A stretch of 64,000 nt of DNA from Didemnitutus sp047777955. GTDB taxonomy: Bacteria > Verrucomicrobiota > Verrucomicrobiia > Opitutales > Opitutaceae. A model generated the notes under the pieces. That model ran no database searches. It was given only the letters and a program-made list of their open reading frames with translations, and was not told the DNA's origin. A program made the position numbers and the translations under genes. Shown in pieces: positions 10,169-20,088 of the stretch. The DNA is taken from positions 3,968,001-4,032,000 of the forward strand of contig NZ_CP180537.1 of assembly GCF_047777955.1 (NCBI RefSeq), in the 5' to 3' direction. Each line of letters opens with the position of its first letter. The first letter of the stretch is position 1.

Positions 10169-11668
10169 ATGCGCACAAAAATGGCGATGGATTCATCTTC
10201 GCCCCACTGTCCGGACGCAGCCGCAAGCGGCTGGCGCGCGTGGTTGTCCGGCCAGCGCAGCCGCCTGCTTTTTGTCGCCTTCTTCGCCCTGTTTCTCGTC
10301 TACGGCTCGTTTCGCCAGCGCTACATCTGGGGCGTCGACTCCTTCGGTTATTTCCAGCTCGGGAAGCTCTTCAGCGAAGGTCGCGGCTTCCTGCCACTGC
10401 CTTACGCCTCGCCGCACGCCACCGCGCTGGTGCCGTGGGGCTTCACGCTTGTCCCAGGCACCGAACACGCGCGGCCCGACTATCCCCCGGGCTTCCCGCT
10501 GTTGCTCGGCATCGGGCACTGGCTTGGCGCGCCGCTCTGGGTGACCCCGTTCTGCGGCATGCTGTCAGGCGTGCTCCTGCTCGGGTTGCTGCGCACGCGG
10601 GTGTCCGAGGCCGTCGCGCTGCTGATGACCGCGGCGTGGGCTGTCATGCCGCTGACCGTCTACGGCAGCACGATGGTGATGAGCGATCTCGTCGCCGCGA
10701 CCACGCTGCTCGGCGGGCTGTGGGCGTTCCGGCGGGGGCGGCCCGCGCTCGCGGGGTGGCTTTTCGTCCTGAGCGTCGCCGTGCGGCCCACCGACGCCTT
10801 GTTCCTCCTGCCGTTTTCCCTGACGCTGCGGGCCGAGCGTGCAACTCTCCGTCTGTTCGTGCATCTGGCCGTCGCGGGCTTGCTCTACGCGGCCTACAAC
10901 ACCGCGCTGTTCGGCGCACCCTGGCGAACTGGCTACGGCAACGTCTGGGGCAGCATGTCGCCCAAAGTCTTCCCAGAATTCGCTGGCTTCTTTCTCGCGA
11001 CGACGTGGAAGCTGCTCACCCCGGTTGTGATCCTGTTCGCCGCCGTCGCCCTGCTCCGTCCATCGCGCGAGCGCGCGTTTCTCGCGCTCTGGCCGCTGAC
11101 TCTGATCGTGTTTTATTCGTTTTGGGAATCGGGCGGCGCGGACAAATGGTGGTGGCTGCGCTTCATCCTGCCGGGCCTGCCGATGGTGTTTCTGCTCGCC
11201 GCGGAGGGCTGCGAACTCAGCCGCGAATGGCTGGCGGCCCGCGTCGGCCGGGCGACGGTGTGGCGCGTCGCAACGCTCGTCGTGCTCGCCTTGCCACCGT
11301 TCTTCTACCTGCGGTTCGGCCTCAGCCAGGACGACCTCTGGAAGCGCGACATCGGCCGCGTGAACTACGACATGGTGCTCAGGGTCGAGGCCGACTTGCC
11401 GCCCGGCGCCTTGGTCGGCACGCTTGAGCACGCCAGCAGCCTAGCGCTCTACACGCAACTGACGCCCTTCGTGCCAGTGGATCCGCGCGCGGCCGACCTT
11501 GTTGCCGAAGCGCTCGAGCAGGGGCGACGGGTGTTCCTCCTTCCCGAGCCGTGGCAGCGCGAGAACCCCTACGTGGCGTCGATCTTCCGGCGCTTCGCCG
11601 CACGCGAGGTCGCGCGCTACGACTCGCCCTGGCATGACCTCGTGCTCTATGAGCTGTCCCGGCGCTGA
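10169..11668 (+). CDS. Multi-pass membrane protein, PMT/ArnT-like (GT39/GT83-type)
   Basis: 499 residues with about ten to twelve hydrophobic segments. The N-terminus carries WGVDSFGYFQLGKLF, with Asp in the first periplasmic loop, and DYPPGFPLLLGIGHWLG, a pattern common in protein mannosyltransferase-like and ArnT-like enzymes that use polyprenyl-phosphate sugars. The C-terminal part is short and soluble. It is a paralogue of the gene at 13805-15302: both share the DS-GYF loop, the YPPG-PLLL motif and a WW-LRF-LP stretch. It starts 33 bases after the previous stop. Transfer of a sugar on the outer face of the membrane is the family role; the substrate is unknown. Confidence 0.75.
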   Translation: MRTKMAMDSSSPHCPDAAASGWRAWLSGQRSRLLFVAFFALFLVYGSFRQRYIWGVDSFGYFQLGKLFSEGRGFLPLPYASPHATALVPWGFTLVPGTEHARPDYPPGFPLLLGIGHWLGAPLWVTPFCGMLSGVLLLGLLRTRVSEAVALLMTAAWAVMPLTVYGSTMVMSDLVAATTLLGGLWAFRRGRPALAGWLFVLSVAVRPTDALFLLPFSLTLRAERATLRLFVHLAVAGLLYAAYNTALFGAPWRTGYGNVWGSMSPKVFPEFAGFFLATTWKLLTPVVILFAAVALLRPSRERAFLALWPLTLIVFYSFWESGGADKWWWLRFILPGLPMVFLLAAEGCELSREWLAARVGRATVWRVATLVVLALPPFFYLRFGLSQDDLWKRDIGRVNYDMVLRVEADLPPGALVGTLEHASSLALYTQLTPFVPVDPRAADLVAEALEQGRRVFLLPEPWQRENPYVASIFRRFAAREVARYDSPWHDLVLYELSRR

Positions 11669-11732
11669 GCGCGCCGAGTTTTTCGTCTCGCATCGCCCCA
11701 TCCGGAAACGTCTACTCGCCTACTCGACTGTC

Positions 11733-13748
11733 GTGAAACGTCTCCTTGCCGACCCCACGCGCCTCATCTTCATCGGCACCCTCGCGCTGCTCGTCGCCGG
11801 CTACCATTCCTTCCTCTTCGTGACGCCGTGGCACGAAGACGGGGACTTTGCACTGAACGCCCTGCAAATCGAACGGGCCAAGCATCTCAACGAATTTTAC
11901 GGCAACTACTCGCGCTTTCACTTCAACCACCCCGGGCCGGCATTCTTCTATGTCTACGCGGTCGGCGAGTATGTGCTGCACGACTGGCTCCAGGTCGTGC
12001 CCTCACCGCACAACGCCCACGCGATCGCCGGAACGATGTTGCAGGCGTTTTTCTTCGCACTCGCGCTGGGGATCGCGGCGGACTGGATCCGTTCGCGCTG
12101 GTTCATTCCGCTGGCACTGGCGGCCGCCGGACTGCATTTCGGCCTAGCGCGCGAGGCGTTCGTGAGCATCTGGCCGCCCCATGTGCTGCTGATGCCGTTC
12201 CTCTGCTTGCTCGTCGCGGCCGCTTCCGTTGCGGCGGGGGCCATGCGGCACCTGCCGCTGCTGGTGCTTAGCGGCTGCTTCCTCGTGCACGGTCACGTCG
12301 CACAGCCGTTGATGGTCGGCGTCCTATTTCTCACCGCCTACGGGCTGTTCTGGCAAACGCAACGCGCCGGCGGGATCACGATTCCTCCTTGGAAGGCACA
12401 GCCGGGGCCGCACTGGATCGCAGCCGCCTGCATCGCGGTGTTCATGATTCCGTTCCTGGTCGATCTCACGCTCGGTCGCGACAGCAACTTCGCCGAGATC
12501 CTTCGCTTCTTCCTCGCGAAAAAACCGCACCGCAGCTTTATCGACTCACTCGTCTACCTCCTGAGCTTCTTCGGCTATGAGCGCAGCCAGGAGCTGTTCA
12601 TCCCCGAAAGAGGCGGGATCAACTTCGCCTTCCTGCGCCAAGGCCTGGCGGCGTATGCCGGGTGGGCGATTGTGCTGGCGTTCATCGCCGGACGCACGCG
12701 CGGTTTCCGCCATCTGCCGCGGGGCACCGACGCAGAGCGCTTTGTTCGTGCGCTGATTCTGGTCACCGGTGCTGGCTTCGTCACCGCGGTGCTCTGGGGC
12801 TGGATCCAGAATGGTCCGATGTTCGCGTTCAACAGCCACTTCTATTACGCCCTGCTCTATGCCGTGGCGCTGATCGCCGCCGGTCTCCTCACGCCGCTCC
12901 TGCCAGAGCGCGGTGCGTGGCTTGGCGGCGGTGTCCTGGTGGTCGCCGGTGCTTTGGCCACGTGGTCGCTGCGCACCTTGCCGCCAAGCGTGAACAACGC
13001 CGACACCGCATGGGTGACCGCCACCGCGGCGGCCCTCCGAACCGACCCGCGGCCCGAAGCCCCCAAGTTCTTAGTTTTCAACCATGACGACTGGGGCGAT
13101 GTCGCGCGCACGGCACTTGCACTGAAACGCAGCGGCCACAGTTACCGCGTCGACGAAAGCTGGCAATTCATGTTCGGCCGCTATCGCTCGATCAATGCCG
13201 ACGACCTCGACACGCTGGAAAATTATTCCGTTTGGCGCTTCTCGCACAACCCGCTTGCTGGTCCGGGAGTGTTGCTCGGCCGAGGGCTTCGCGTCTTCCA
13301 CGAGCCCGGAACCATCAACCCGGATGACGCGACCATCGAGTGCCGTCGATCTGGGAACTTCGAACAATACGTCCTCTTCGGCTTCACCACGCCCGACGAA
13401 AATTTTACCTGGAGCAACCTGACGCGCTCCGCGTTCCAGTTCCGCTCGGCTCACCCCGCTATCCGCGACGTCGGAATCGAAATCGACGCCCAGCCCTTCC
13501 TGCCTGCCGCTCGCAAGAGTCAACCCATGCGCCTGTTCGTAAACGGCGGCGAGGTTGCCCGTTTTGACCTGAGCACTAAGGCCACCGTGCGCGCGCGCGT
13601 CCCGGCCGCCCTCTGGAACGCGCGGACGGTCGTCACGCTCCGTCTCGATTTTCCCGCGGCCGAGACTCCTCGCGCCGACGGTTCCTCGGACGATCCGCGC
13701 GCACTTGCCTGGGCCATCTCGGCTGTGCGGTTCCGCGCCCTCGACTGA
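11733..13748 (+). CDS. Multi-pass membrane protein, putative GT-C glycosyltransferase (paralogue of 6025-8013)
   Basis: 671 residues from GTG 11733, chosen because it leads directly into VKRLLADPTRLIFIGTLALL, the first helix; no ATG lies nearby. GDFALNALQIERAKH, HPGPAFFYVYA, WPPHVLLMPF and CFLVHGHVAQPL match the gene at 6025-8013 block by block, so the pair arose by duplication. Topology is about ten helices and then a soluble C-terminal region with a beta-rich end (ALWNARTVVTLRLDFP). It lies between the two PMT-like paralogues, so the order suggests that a module of a GT-C protein plus a PMT-like protein was duplicated. Confidence 0.72.
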   Translation: MKRLLADPTRLIFIGTLALLVAGYHSFLFVTPWHEDGDFALNALQIERAKHLNEFYGNYSRFHFNHPGPAFFYVYAVGEYVLHDWLQVVPSPHNAHAIAGTMLQAFFFALALGIAADWIRSRWFIPLALAAAGLHFGLAREAFVSIWPPHVLLMPFLCLLVAAASVAAGAMRHLPLLVLSGCFLVHGHVAQPLMVGVLFLTAYGLFWQTQRAGGITIPPWKAQPGPHWIAAACIAVFMIPFLVDLTLGRDSNFAEILRFFLAKKPHRSFIDSLVYLLSFFGYERSQELFIPERGGINFAFLRQGLAAYAGWAIVLAFIAGRTRGFRHLPRGTDAERFVRALILVTGAGFVTAVLWGWIQNGPMFAFNSHFYYALLYAVALIAAGLLTPLLPERGAWLGGGVLVVAGALATWSLRTLPPSVNNADTAWVTATAAALRTDPRPEAPKFLVFNHDDWGDVARTALALKRSGHSYRVDESWQFMFGRYRSINADDLDTLENYSVWRFSHNPLAGPGVLLGRGLRVFHEPGTINPDDATIECRRSGNFEQYVLFGFTTPDENFTWSNLTRSAFQFRSAHPAIRDVGIEIDAQPFLPAARKSQPMRLFVNGGEVARFDLSTKATVRARVPAALWNARTVVTLRLDFPAAETPRADGSSDDPRALAWAISAVRFRALD

Positions 13749-13804
13749 GTCCGATGATTTTTGTTTGAGCCGCGCCGCGGCGCCCGGACACTGCGAGGCG
13801 CTGC

Positions 13805-15302
13805 ATGTCCCGTCTGCCCGACCGCTTCGTCCAGCCCCTTTCACCCGCGATGCGCACGCGTGGGCTCGCCGTGGCGGTCGTGTTCGCCCTGCTCGGCTAC
13901 GCGACCTTCGTCTTTACCGAGGCCAACATCGCGCCAGCTGGCGCCGATTCATCCGGCTACTTCAATCTCGCGCGCATGCTGCTCGAGCGACGGATTCACG
14001 CTGCGCCGCGTGTGATTGAGGGCGTGCCGATGGCAGAAGTGCCCTACTTCACTTACGCCCCGCTGGGCTTCGTGCCCGACGTGATCGCCGGTCATATCAC
14101 CCCCACCTACCCCCCCGGACTGCCGCTGCTGCTGGCGGCATCCGCCTCCATCGGAGGATGGCACTGGGGACCGCAGGGATTGATGCTCCTGCACGCCCTC
14201 GCCGGGGTTGGCCTGACTTTCGCGCTCGCGCGCATGGCCGGCGTCTCCCGGCCCGTCGGCTGTCTCGTGGCCGCGGCGCTCGCGCTCTCCCCTTTACCTC
14301 GCCTACTGTCTGCAAGCGATGTCGGATCTGCCTGCGCTGGTTTGGTGCGCACTCGCCCTGCTCCTCGCCACCCGTGCCGGCGGCGCCTCGGCTCTCGGTT
14401 GCGGCATGGCACTCGGCCTGGCGGTGCTGATCCGGCCGACCAACGCCATGCTCGCACTGCCGATCGCGCTTGCCCTCGGCAGACCGGATCGGCGCTGGCT
14501 CTGGGTTGCCGCCGGCGGGGTGCCCGCTGCCGTGTTCATGGCACTGCTGAATCGCGCCGCCTATGGTAACCTCTTCGCCACCGGCTACGGTGACGTAAGC
14601 GAATTTTTCGGCCTGAAATGGGTCGGTGTGTCGACGGCGCATTACGCCCGCTGGCTGCCGGTTGTGCTAACCCCGTTGTTTCTGGTAGCCTTGGCCGCAC
14701 CATGGCATCGCAGCGTGCCGCGGCGGCTGCTGTGGAGTCATGCTGCCTGGGTCGCAGCCTCGGCAACCTTCTATTCGTTTTACTACTTCACGCACCGTGA
14801 ATGGTGGTATCTGCGCTTCCTGCTGCCATCGCTTCCCTCGCTGCTCGTGCTGGCCGGCCTCGGAGCCGAAGCACTCGTCGCCCACCTGCGCTCCCCACTA
14901 GTCCGACGCGCACTCTGGGGCGCCGCGGCAATCTCGATCGCAGTGAACGCCAATCTGCGCTGGCACAGCCTCGGTCTGAGGGGCATTGGCCAGACCGGCG
15001 CGCGCTTCACCGAAATGCACCAATTCATTGCCGAGAGCGTGCCGGCCAACGCAGTGGTGCTTTCGCTTGAGGGCAGTGGCACCCTCTTCTTTTCCACCAA
15101 CCTCTGCATCGTGCGCTGGGATACTCTCGATGACGCCTGGCCGCGCGTGCGCGACGGCGCCCTTCGGGCAGGACGACCGCTCTACGCCACGCTTTTCACT
15201 TTCGAGGACGAGCAGCGGTTCCGCGAGCGCACGCCCGGCAATTGGGAGTTCGTCGCGCAACACGGCCTCGCGACGCTTTGGCGGCTCAAGCCCTCGCCCT
15301 GA
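13805..15302 (+). CDS. Multi-pass membrane protein, PMT/ArnT-like (frame broken)
   Basis: About 498 residues when corrected. It shows ADSSGYFNLARMLLE and TYPPGLPLLLAASAS, the same acidic loop and YPPG motif as the gene at 10169-11668. The frame changes near 14288-14296: the upstream frame gives AAALALSPL and the downstream frame SPLYLAYCLQAMSDLPALVW. Unlike all other breaks in this window it needs removal of one base (one extra T in CCCTTT). The second part holds more helices and WWYLRFLLPSLPSLLVLAG, then a soluble tail. The stop is 3 bases before the next start. Predicted outer-face sugar transferase. Confidence 0.7.
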
Positions 15303-15305
15303 CCC

Positions 15306-16477
15306 ATGCTACTCTTCGAGGCCAGTCACACCAGCCACACCCGCGCGCAGACGGGCATCCAACGCGTCGTGCGCTCGCTGTTCGCGGAGCTGGAAAAGCG
15401 GGACCGCGTGGCGCCGGTCTGCTTCGATCCGCACCAAGGCGCGTGGCGGGCCCTGAACGCCGGTGAACTCGCCACGCTGCGCGACCGCCACGGCGCCGCC
15501 GGGTCGCGCGGCGCGAAATGGACGCTCGCGCAGCAGATCGCCGGGCACGTCCGCCGCCTCGCCGGGCGCCGCGCCGCCCTGCCGGCCGCGACCGGACTGC
15601 TGGTGCCGGAGCTGTTCTCGGCCAAGGTCGCCGCCCAGCTCCCCGCCTTGCTCGCGCGCGTGCGCGGGCCGCGCGTCGCGGTCTTTCACGATGCGATCGG
15701 CCTCAAGTTTCCCGAGCTGACCCCGCCCGCCACCGTGGCCCGCCTGCCGGCCTACCTGCGCGAACTCGCGCAGTTCGACGGCGTCGCGGCCGTCTCCGAG
15801 GACTCCGCCGCGAGCCTGCGCGACTTCTGGCAGTGGGCGGGCCTCGCGCACACGCCGCCGGTGCAAGCCATCCCCTCGGCGTGGCTCCCGCCCGCGCCGC
15901 GAGCGCGCACACACCGGCCGCCCGCGCGGCGCCGCGCGTGCTGTGCGTGAGCACGATCGAGGGCCGCAAGAATCACCTCGCCCTGCTCGCCGCCGCGGAG
16001 GCGCTCTGGCGCGAGGGCCTGGCCTTCGAGCTCGAGCTCGTCGGCCTGCCACGCACCGACACGGCGGCGCCCGCGCTGGCCCGCATCGCGGAGCTGCAGC
16101 GCGCCGGTCGGGCGTTGATCGCCCACGGCGCGGTCCCGGACGAGCAGCTGCACGACGCCTACGCGCGCTGCACGTTCACGGTCTATCCCTCGCTGACCGA
16201 GGGCTTCGGCCTGCCGGTGCTCGAGAGCCTGCAGCACGGGCGCCCCTGCATCTGCTCGGCCCAGGGCGCCCTGGGCGAGGCGGCGCGCGGCGGCGGAACG
16301 CTTGCGCTCGATTCTGTTGATGCCTCCACCCTGGCGGCGGCGATGCGTCGCCTGCTCACGGAGCCGGCACTGCGGGCCGAATTGTCGGCCCAGGCGCGCA
16401 CGCGCAAATTACGCACATGGAGCGACTACGCCAGCGACCTGACCGGCTGGATGGACGCGCTGCCGCGGCACCAGTGA
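15306..16477 (+). CDS. GT4-family glycosyltransferase (frame broken)
   Basis: About 390 residues when corrected. The N-terminal half has FEASHTSHTRAQTGIQRVVR and VAVFHDAIGLKFPE, as in GT4 enzymes of polysaccharide clusters. After a break near 15885-15905 the other frame continues with PRVLCVSTIEGRKNHLALL, YPSLTEGFGLPVLES (donor-site EX7E type) and GRPCICSAQGALGE. A deletion of one base in a GC-rich stretch explains the break. It closes the plus-strand block of membrane proteins and is 60 bases upstream of the alpha-oxoamine synthase gene. It resembles the minus-strand GT4 at 17747-18793 in overall layout. Confidence 0.8.
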
Positions 16478-16536
16478 CGGACCGGCTTTGCGGTTGCCAA
16501 CACCAGCCATTCCCCGCCTAGTCGGCACCGGATATC

Positions 16537-17733
16537 ATGGCCCTGTCCCTCTTCACCAAGACCAAGAAAGCGATCATCGAGCGCGCGAAGGACGACTACG
16601 CGACGAAGATGCGCCTGAAATACAAGCCCTACTACCACGCCATGGAGGCACAGCAGGGCACGCACATCACGCTGCAGGGCCGCGCCATGATCATGCTTTC
16701 GAGCAACGACTACCTCGGCCTGTCGTTCCATCCGAAAGTGGTCGAGGCCGCCGGCAGCGCCGCGAAAAAGTGGGGCACGAGCACGACCGGTGCGCGCATC
16801 TCGAACGGCTCGCGCGCCTACCATATCGCGCTTGAGGAAAAGCTGGCGACGTTTCTCGGTCGCGAGGCGTGCCACATCAGCGTCGCCGGCTACGTCTCGT
16901 GCTGCTCCGCCGTCGCCACGTTCGCGCAAAAAGGCGACACCATCATCGCCGACAAGAACATCCACTCCTGCCTCTGGGACGGCGTGCGCCTCTCCATGGC
17001 CGCCGTCGAGCGCTTCAGCCACAATAACCCGGAGGACCTTCGCCAGGTGTTGAAGAGCATCCCCTTCAACACCCCGAAGATGCTGGTCGTCGAAGGCGTT
17101 TACTCGATGGAGGGCCACATCTGCCGCCTGCCGGAGATCGCTCAACTGGGCGAGGAAGCGGGCTGCTTCACGGTCCTCGACGATGCACATGGCTTCGGCG
17201 TGCTCGGCCGGCAGGGCCGGGGCACGGTCGATCACTTCAAACTGAACGACAAGGTCGACATCATCTGCGGCTCGATGTCGAAGTCACTCGCCAGCACCGG
17301 CGGCTATGTCGCCGGTGGGCGGGATCTCATCGAGTATCTCCGCACCAATTCGAAACAGACCCTCTTCAGCGCGGCCATCAGCCCCGCCATGGCCGCGACC
17401 GCCTCCGCCTCGCTCGACATCATGCAGAGCGAGCCCCAGCACCTCGAACGCCTCTGGAAGAACACGCGGCGCTATCGCGAGATGCTCAAGGGCCTCGGCC
17501 TCGACACGTGGGACAGCGAGACGCCGGCGGTGCCGATCGTCCTCGGCTCGAAGGAACTCGTCTACCGCTTCTGGCAGGCGCTGCTGGAAAAGGGCGTGTT
17601 CACCGTCATGTCGATCGCGCCGGCCGTGCCGCCGGGCAAGGATCTCATCCGCACCGCCGTCTCCGCGCTGCACAGCGACGAGGATCTCGAGAAGATCCAC
17701 GCCGCCATGGCCTACGCGGTGAAGCAGCTCTGA
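16537..17733 (+). CDS. Alpha-oxoamine synthase family PLP enzyme (serine palmitoyltransferase/KBL/AONS-like)
   Basis: 398 residues, fold-type I PLP enzyme that condenses an amino acid with an acyl thioester and releases CO2. Motifs in order: SSNDYLGLSFHPKV, GTSTTGARISNGS, the cofactor aspartate motif DDAHGFGVLG, and the PLP lysine in GSMSKSLASTGGYVAG (Lys249). The family includes 8-amino-7-oxononanoate synthase, 2-amino-3-ketobutyrate ligase, serine palmitoyltransferase and cysteate acyltransferase of sulfonolipid synthesis; sequence alone does not decide. No biotin or threonine catabolic genes are adjacent. A carrier protein, ketosynthase, reductase and glycosyltransferases lie opposite on the minus strand, so formation of a long-chain base for a membrane lipid is the better guess. 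It ends 13 bases from a convergent gene. Confidence 0.85.
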   Translation: MALSLFTKTKKAIIERAKDDYATKMRLKYKPYYHAMEAQQGTHITLQGRAMIMLSSNDYLGLSFHPKVVEAAGSAAKKWGTSTTGARISNGSRAYHIALEEKLATFLGREACHISVAGYVSCCSAVATFAQKGDTIIADKNIHSCLWDGVRLSMAAVERFSHNNPEDLRQVLKSIPFNTPKMLVVEGVYSMEGHICRLPEIAQLGEEAGCFTVLDDAHGFGVLGRQGRGTVDHFKLNDKVDIICGSMSKSLASTGGYVAGGRDLIEYLRTNSKQTLFSAAISPAMAATASASLDIMQSEPQHLERLWKNTRRYREMLKGLGLDTWDSETPAVPIVLGSKELVYRFWQALLEKGVFTVMSIAPAVPPGKDLIRTAVSALHSDEDLEKIHAAMAYAVKQL

Positions 17734-17746
17734 GCCCCGCCGACGC

Positions 17747-18793
17747 TCAGCGCAGGCCGGCGAGCAACGCCTGCGCCGTCTGCCGCCACGTTGGCAACGG
17801 CCGTGCCACGGCCTCGGTGCGCAGGCGGCGCTGCAGGGCCGCGTCGCCGAGCACGGCGCGCAGCTTGCCGGTCCAGTCGGCGAGATCGTTCACGCGCGCG
17901 ACGACGCAACCGCCGTGGTCGGCGTTCTCCCGCAGCACCGGCAGGTCGCTGCACACGCACGGCACGCCCCGCCACAGGGCCTCGATCACCGGCAGGCCGC
18001 ATCCCTCGGCGATGGTGGGAAACGCCACGGCGCTCGCATTGGCGTAGAGGCTGCGCAGCGTCGCGTCGTTCGCCGCCACATGCAGCCGCAACCGCCGCTC
18101 AGTCTTCGCAAGAGCCTGGATGCGCTGCACGATCGGCGCGCCGAAATGCGGGTTCACGCGGCCCACGATGTGCAGGTCGAAGTCCACCCCGGCGCGCCAA
18201 AGCTCCTCCGCCGCGTCGAGGAGGAACATCTGGTTCTTGCGCGGCTCGATGATGCCCACGCAGAGCAGCGACCCGCGCGCCGGCACCGGCGGCGCGTTCG
18301 TCGCCCGCGCCGAACCGTCGAAATCGGAACCGAGCTCGAGCACGCCGGTCTGCGCGCGCACCGGCGCGCCCTGCCAGCGCCAGAAGCCGACGAGGTCGCG
18401 CCGCACCGCCTCGGAGATGCCCCACACGCGGTCGAAGCCCGCCAGCAGCTTCATGTAGTCCGGGTGGCGCTGCACGCTGTGCGGCCAGGTGATGTGCGGA
18501 TGCGTCAGCGGGATCGCATCCGGAAAAACCGCGGCCAGATGGCAGGGCGGCTGGGCGATGAACTCGCGCAGCCCCGGCCGCTCCGCCCCGGAAAACAGCT
18601 CGACCGTGAGCAGCCAGTCGGCCGCCGCGAAGGCGGCCGGACGCGGCCGCGCCTCGACGGTCTCGAAGCGCCCGCGGTGCCAGGCCACGGGGACGACCGC
18701 GACGCCGAGCTCGGCGAGGAGTCGCGAGCTGACACGCGTCAGCCCCGACTTCTGCCGGGCACCGTGCATTTTCGTGACGTCGAAGTAGATCAT
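17747..18793 (-). CDS. GT4-family glycosyltransferase
   Basis: 348 residues. GT-B fold enzyme: FDVTKMHGARQKSGLTRVSS at the N-terminus, LLCVGIIEPRKNQMFLLDAA at the start of the donor domain, and AFPTIAEGCGLPVIEALWRG as the EX7E donor motif. Start ATG 18793 overlaps the stop of the upstream GT4 gene (ATGA), so the pair is coupled. It is the last gene of the minus-strand operon that begins with the carrier-dehydratase fusion. It probably adds a sugar to the lipid or polysaccharide product of that operon; donor and acceptor cannot be read from sequence. Confidence 0.85.
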   Translation of the reverse strand: MIYFDVTKMHGARQKSGLTRVSSRLLAELGVAVVPVAWHRGRFETVEARPRPAAFAAADWLLTVELFSGAERPGLREFIAQPPCHLAAVFPDAIPLTHPHITWPHSVQRHPDYMKLLAGFDRVWGISEAVRRDLVGFWRWQGAPVRAQTGVLELGSDFDGSARATNAPPVPARGSLLCVGIIEPRKNQMFLLDAAEELWRAGVDFDLHIVGRVNPHFGAPIVQRIQALAKTERRLRLHVAANDATLRSLYANASAVAFPTIAEGCGLPVIEALWRGVPCVCSDLPVLRENADHGGCVVARVNDLADWTGKLRAVLGDAALQRRLRTEAVARPLPTWRQTAQALLAGLR

Positions 18794-20021
18794 CGGCGGG
18801 CGGCGGCGAAGCAGTCGATCAGGCGCGCGGTGTTCTTCCGAGCGTCGTAGTTCTGCTCGACCCACGCGCGGGCGTTGCGGCGCAGCGTCTCGGCCAGCGC
18901 GTCGTCGGACGCGAGCCGCTCGAGTGCAATCCGCCACGCCAGCGGGAGGTCGACGTCGGCCACCAGGCCCGTGCGCTCCTGCTGCACGGCCTCGGTGGTG
19001 GCGGAGACCGGCGAGCTGACCACGATCACGCCGGCGGCCATCGCCTCGGGGATGACGTTCGGCAACCCGTCGCGATCGCCGCTCGGCGCGACGATGCCGG
19101 TGTGCAGCAGCACGTCGGCCCAGGCGAGCTCGGTCCAGACCTGCGCGTGAGGCAGCTGGCCGCGGAAAGTCACATCGCCGGCGACGCCGAGCGCGGCCGC
19201 GCGGGCCTTGAGCTCGGCGCGGAGCGGCCCGTCGCCGACGATGCGCGCCTCGAAGGCGAAACCGGCCGCGCGCAGCGCCGCGTAGATGCGGAGCTGGTGC
19301 TCGAGTCCCTTCTTCTCCACCAGCCGCGCGACGCAGAGCAGGCGCAGCGGCCGGCGCGGCGCGCGCAGGGGCTTGAGGGCCGGGAATTCGGCCAGCCCGC
19401 GGCGGATCGTGACGATCTTCTCCGGAGCGAGGCCGCGCTCGAGGAGAAACTGGCGGCCGACTCCGTCGAGGTCTGGACGAAGCGCGCGAGACGGAGTTTT
19501 TCCAGGAGCCACCAGTCGCCGCCGTGCTCGTAGAGGTCGTAGGCGTGCGCGCCGCAGCTGAACGGGAGGCCGAGGATGCGCCAGAGCAGCCAGCCGGCAG
19601 TCGCGGGCGCGCCGGCCCAGGCGCCGTGCACCAGATCGGGCGGATCGCGGCGGAATTCGCGGTAGAAGCAGCCGGCAAAGCCGGCCCCGAGCATGTTCTC
19701 CCAGAAATTCAGCCACGCCGGCGGCGCGCGCATGAGCACGCCCTCGCAGAGGTCGCGCACGATGCGCGGCCGGCGCAGGCAGTTCCACGGGATCGTGAAC
19801 AGGAACAGCGGCACCAGCCGCCAGAGGTTGAAGCAGCGCACCGGACGGCCGCGGAACTCGCCGCCGCCGCCGAAGAGCGAGTAGAGCCGCACGTCGACTC
19901 CGTGGTCGATCAGCGCCGCGACGTCGCGCTGGAGGAACGTCTCCGAGGTCTTCGGGAACGTCGTGAAGAGAAACGCGACTTTGAGCGGACGGGACGGCAC
20001 GGTCGCCGATGAAGTAGCCAC
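18790..20021 (-). CDS. GT4-family glycosyltransferase, WcaL/colanic-acid type (frame broken)
   Basis: About 410 residues when corrected. ATG 20021 starts MATSSATVPSRPLKVAFLFT and FPKTSETFLQRDVAALIDHG, the typical N-terminus of WcaL-like transferases. SCGAHAYDLYEHGGDWW follows, then the frame breaks near 19460-19470. The next frame continues DGVGRQFLLERGL, LLCVARLVEKKGLEHQL and the donor site DGLPNVIPEAMAAGVIVVSS. One deleted base explains the break. It lies 67 bases after the MGDG-synthase-like gene and overlaps the next GT4 start. Its role is sugar transfer in the cytoplasm onto a lipid-linked acceptor. Confidence 0.82.
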
Positions 20022-20088
20022 GAAGCGGCGCGGAGGGACACAAAAAACGACGCCCGCCCCGCGAGAGCCGCGGCGCGGCGGCCGCCGC

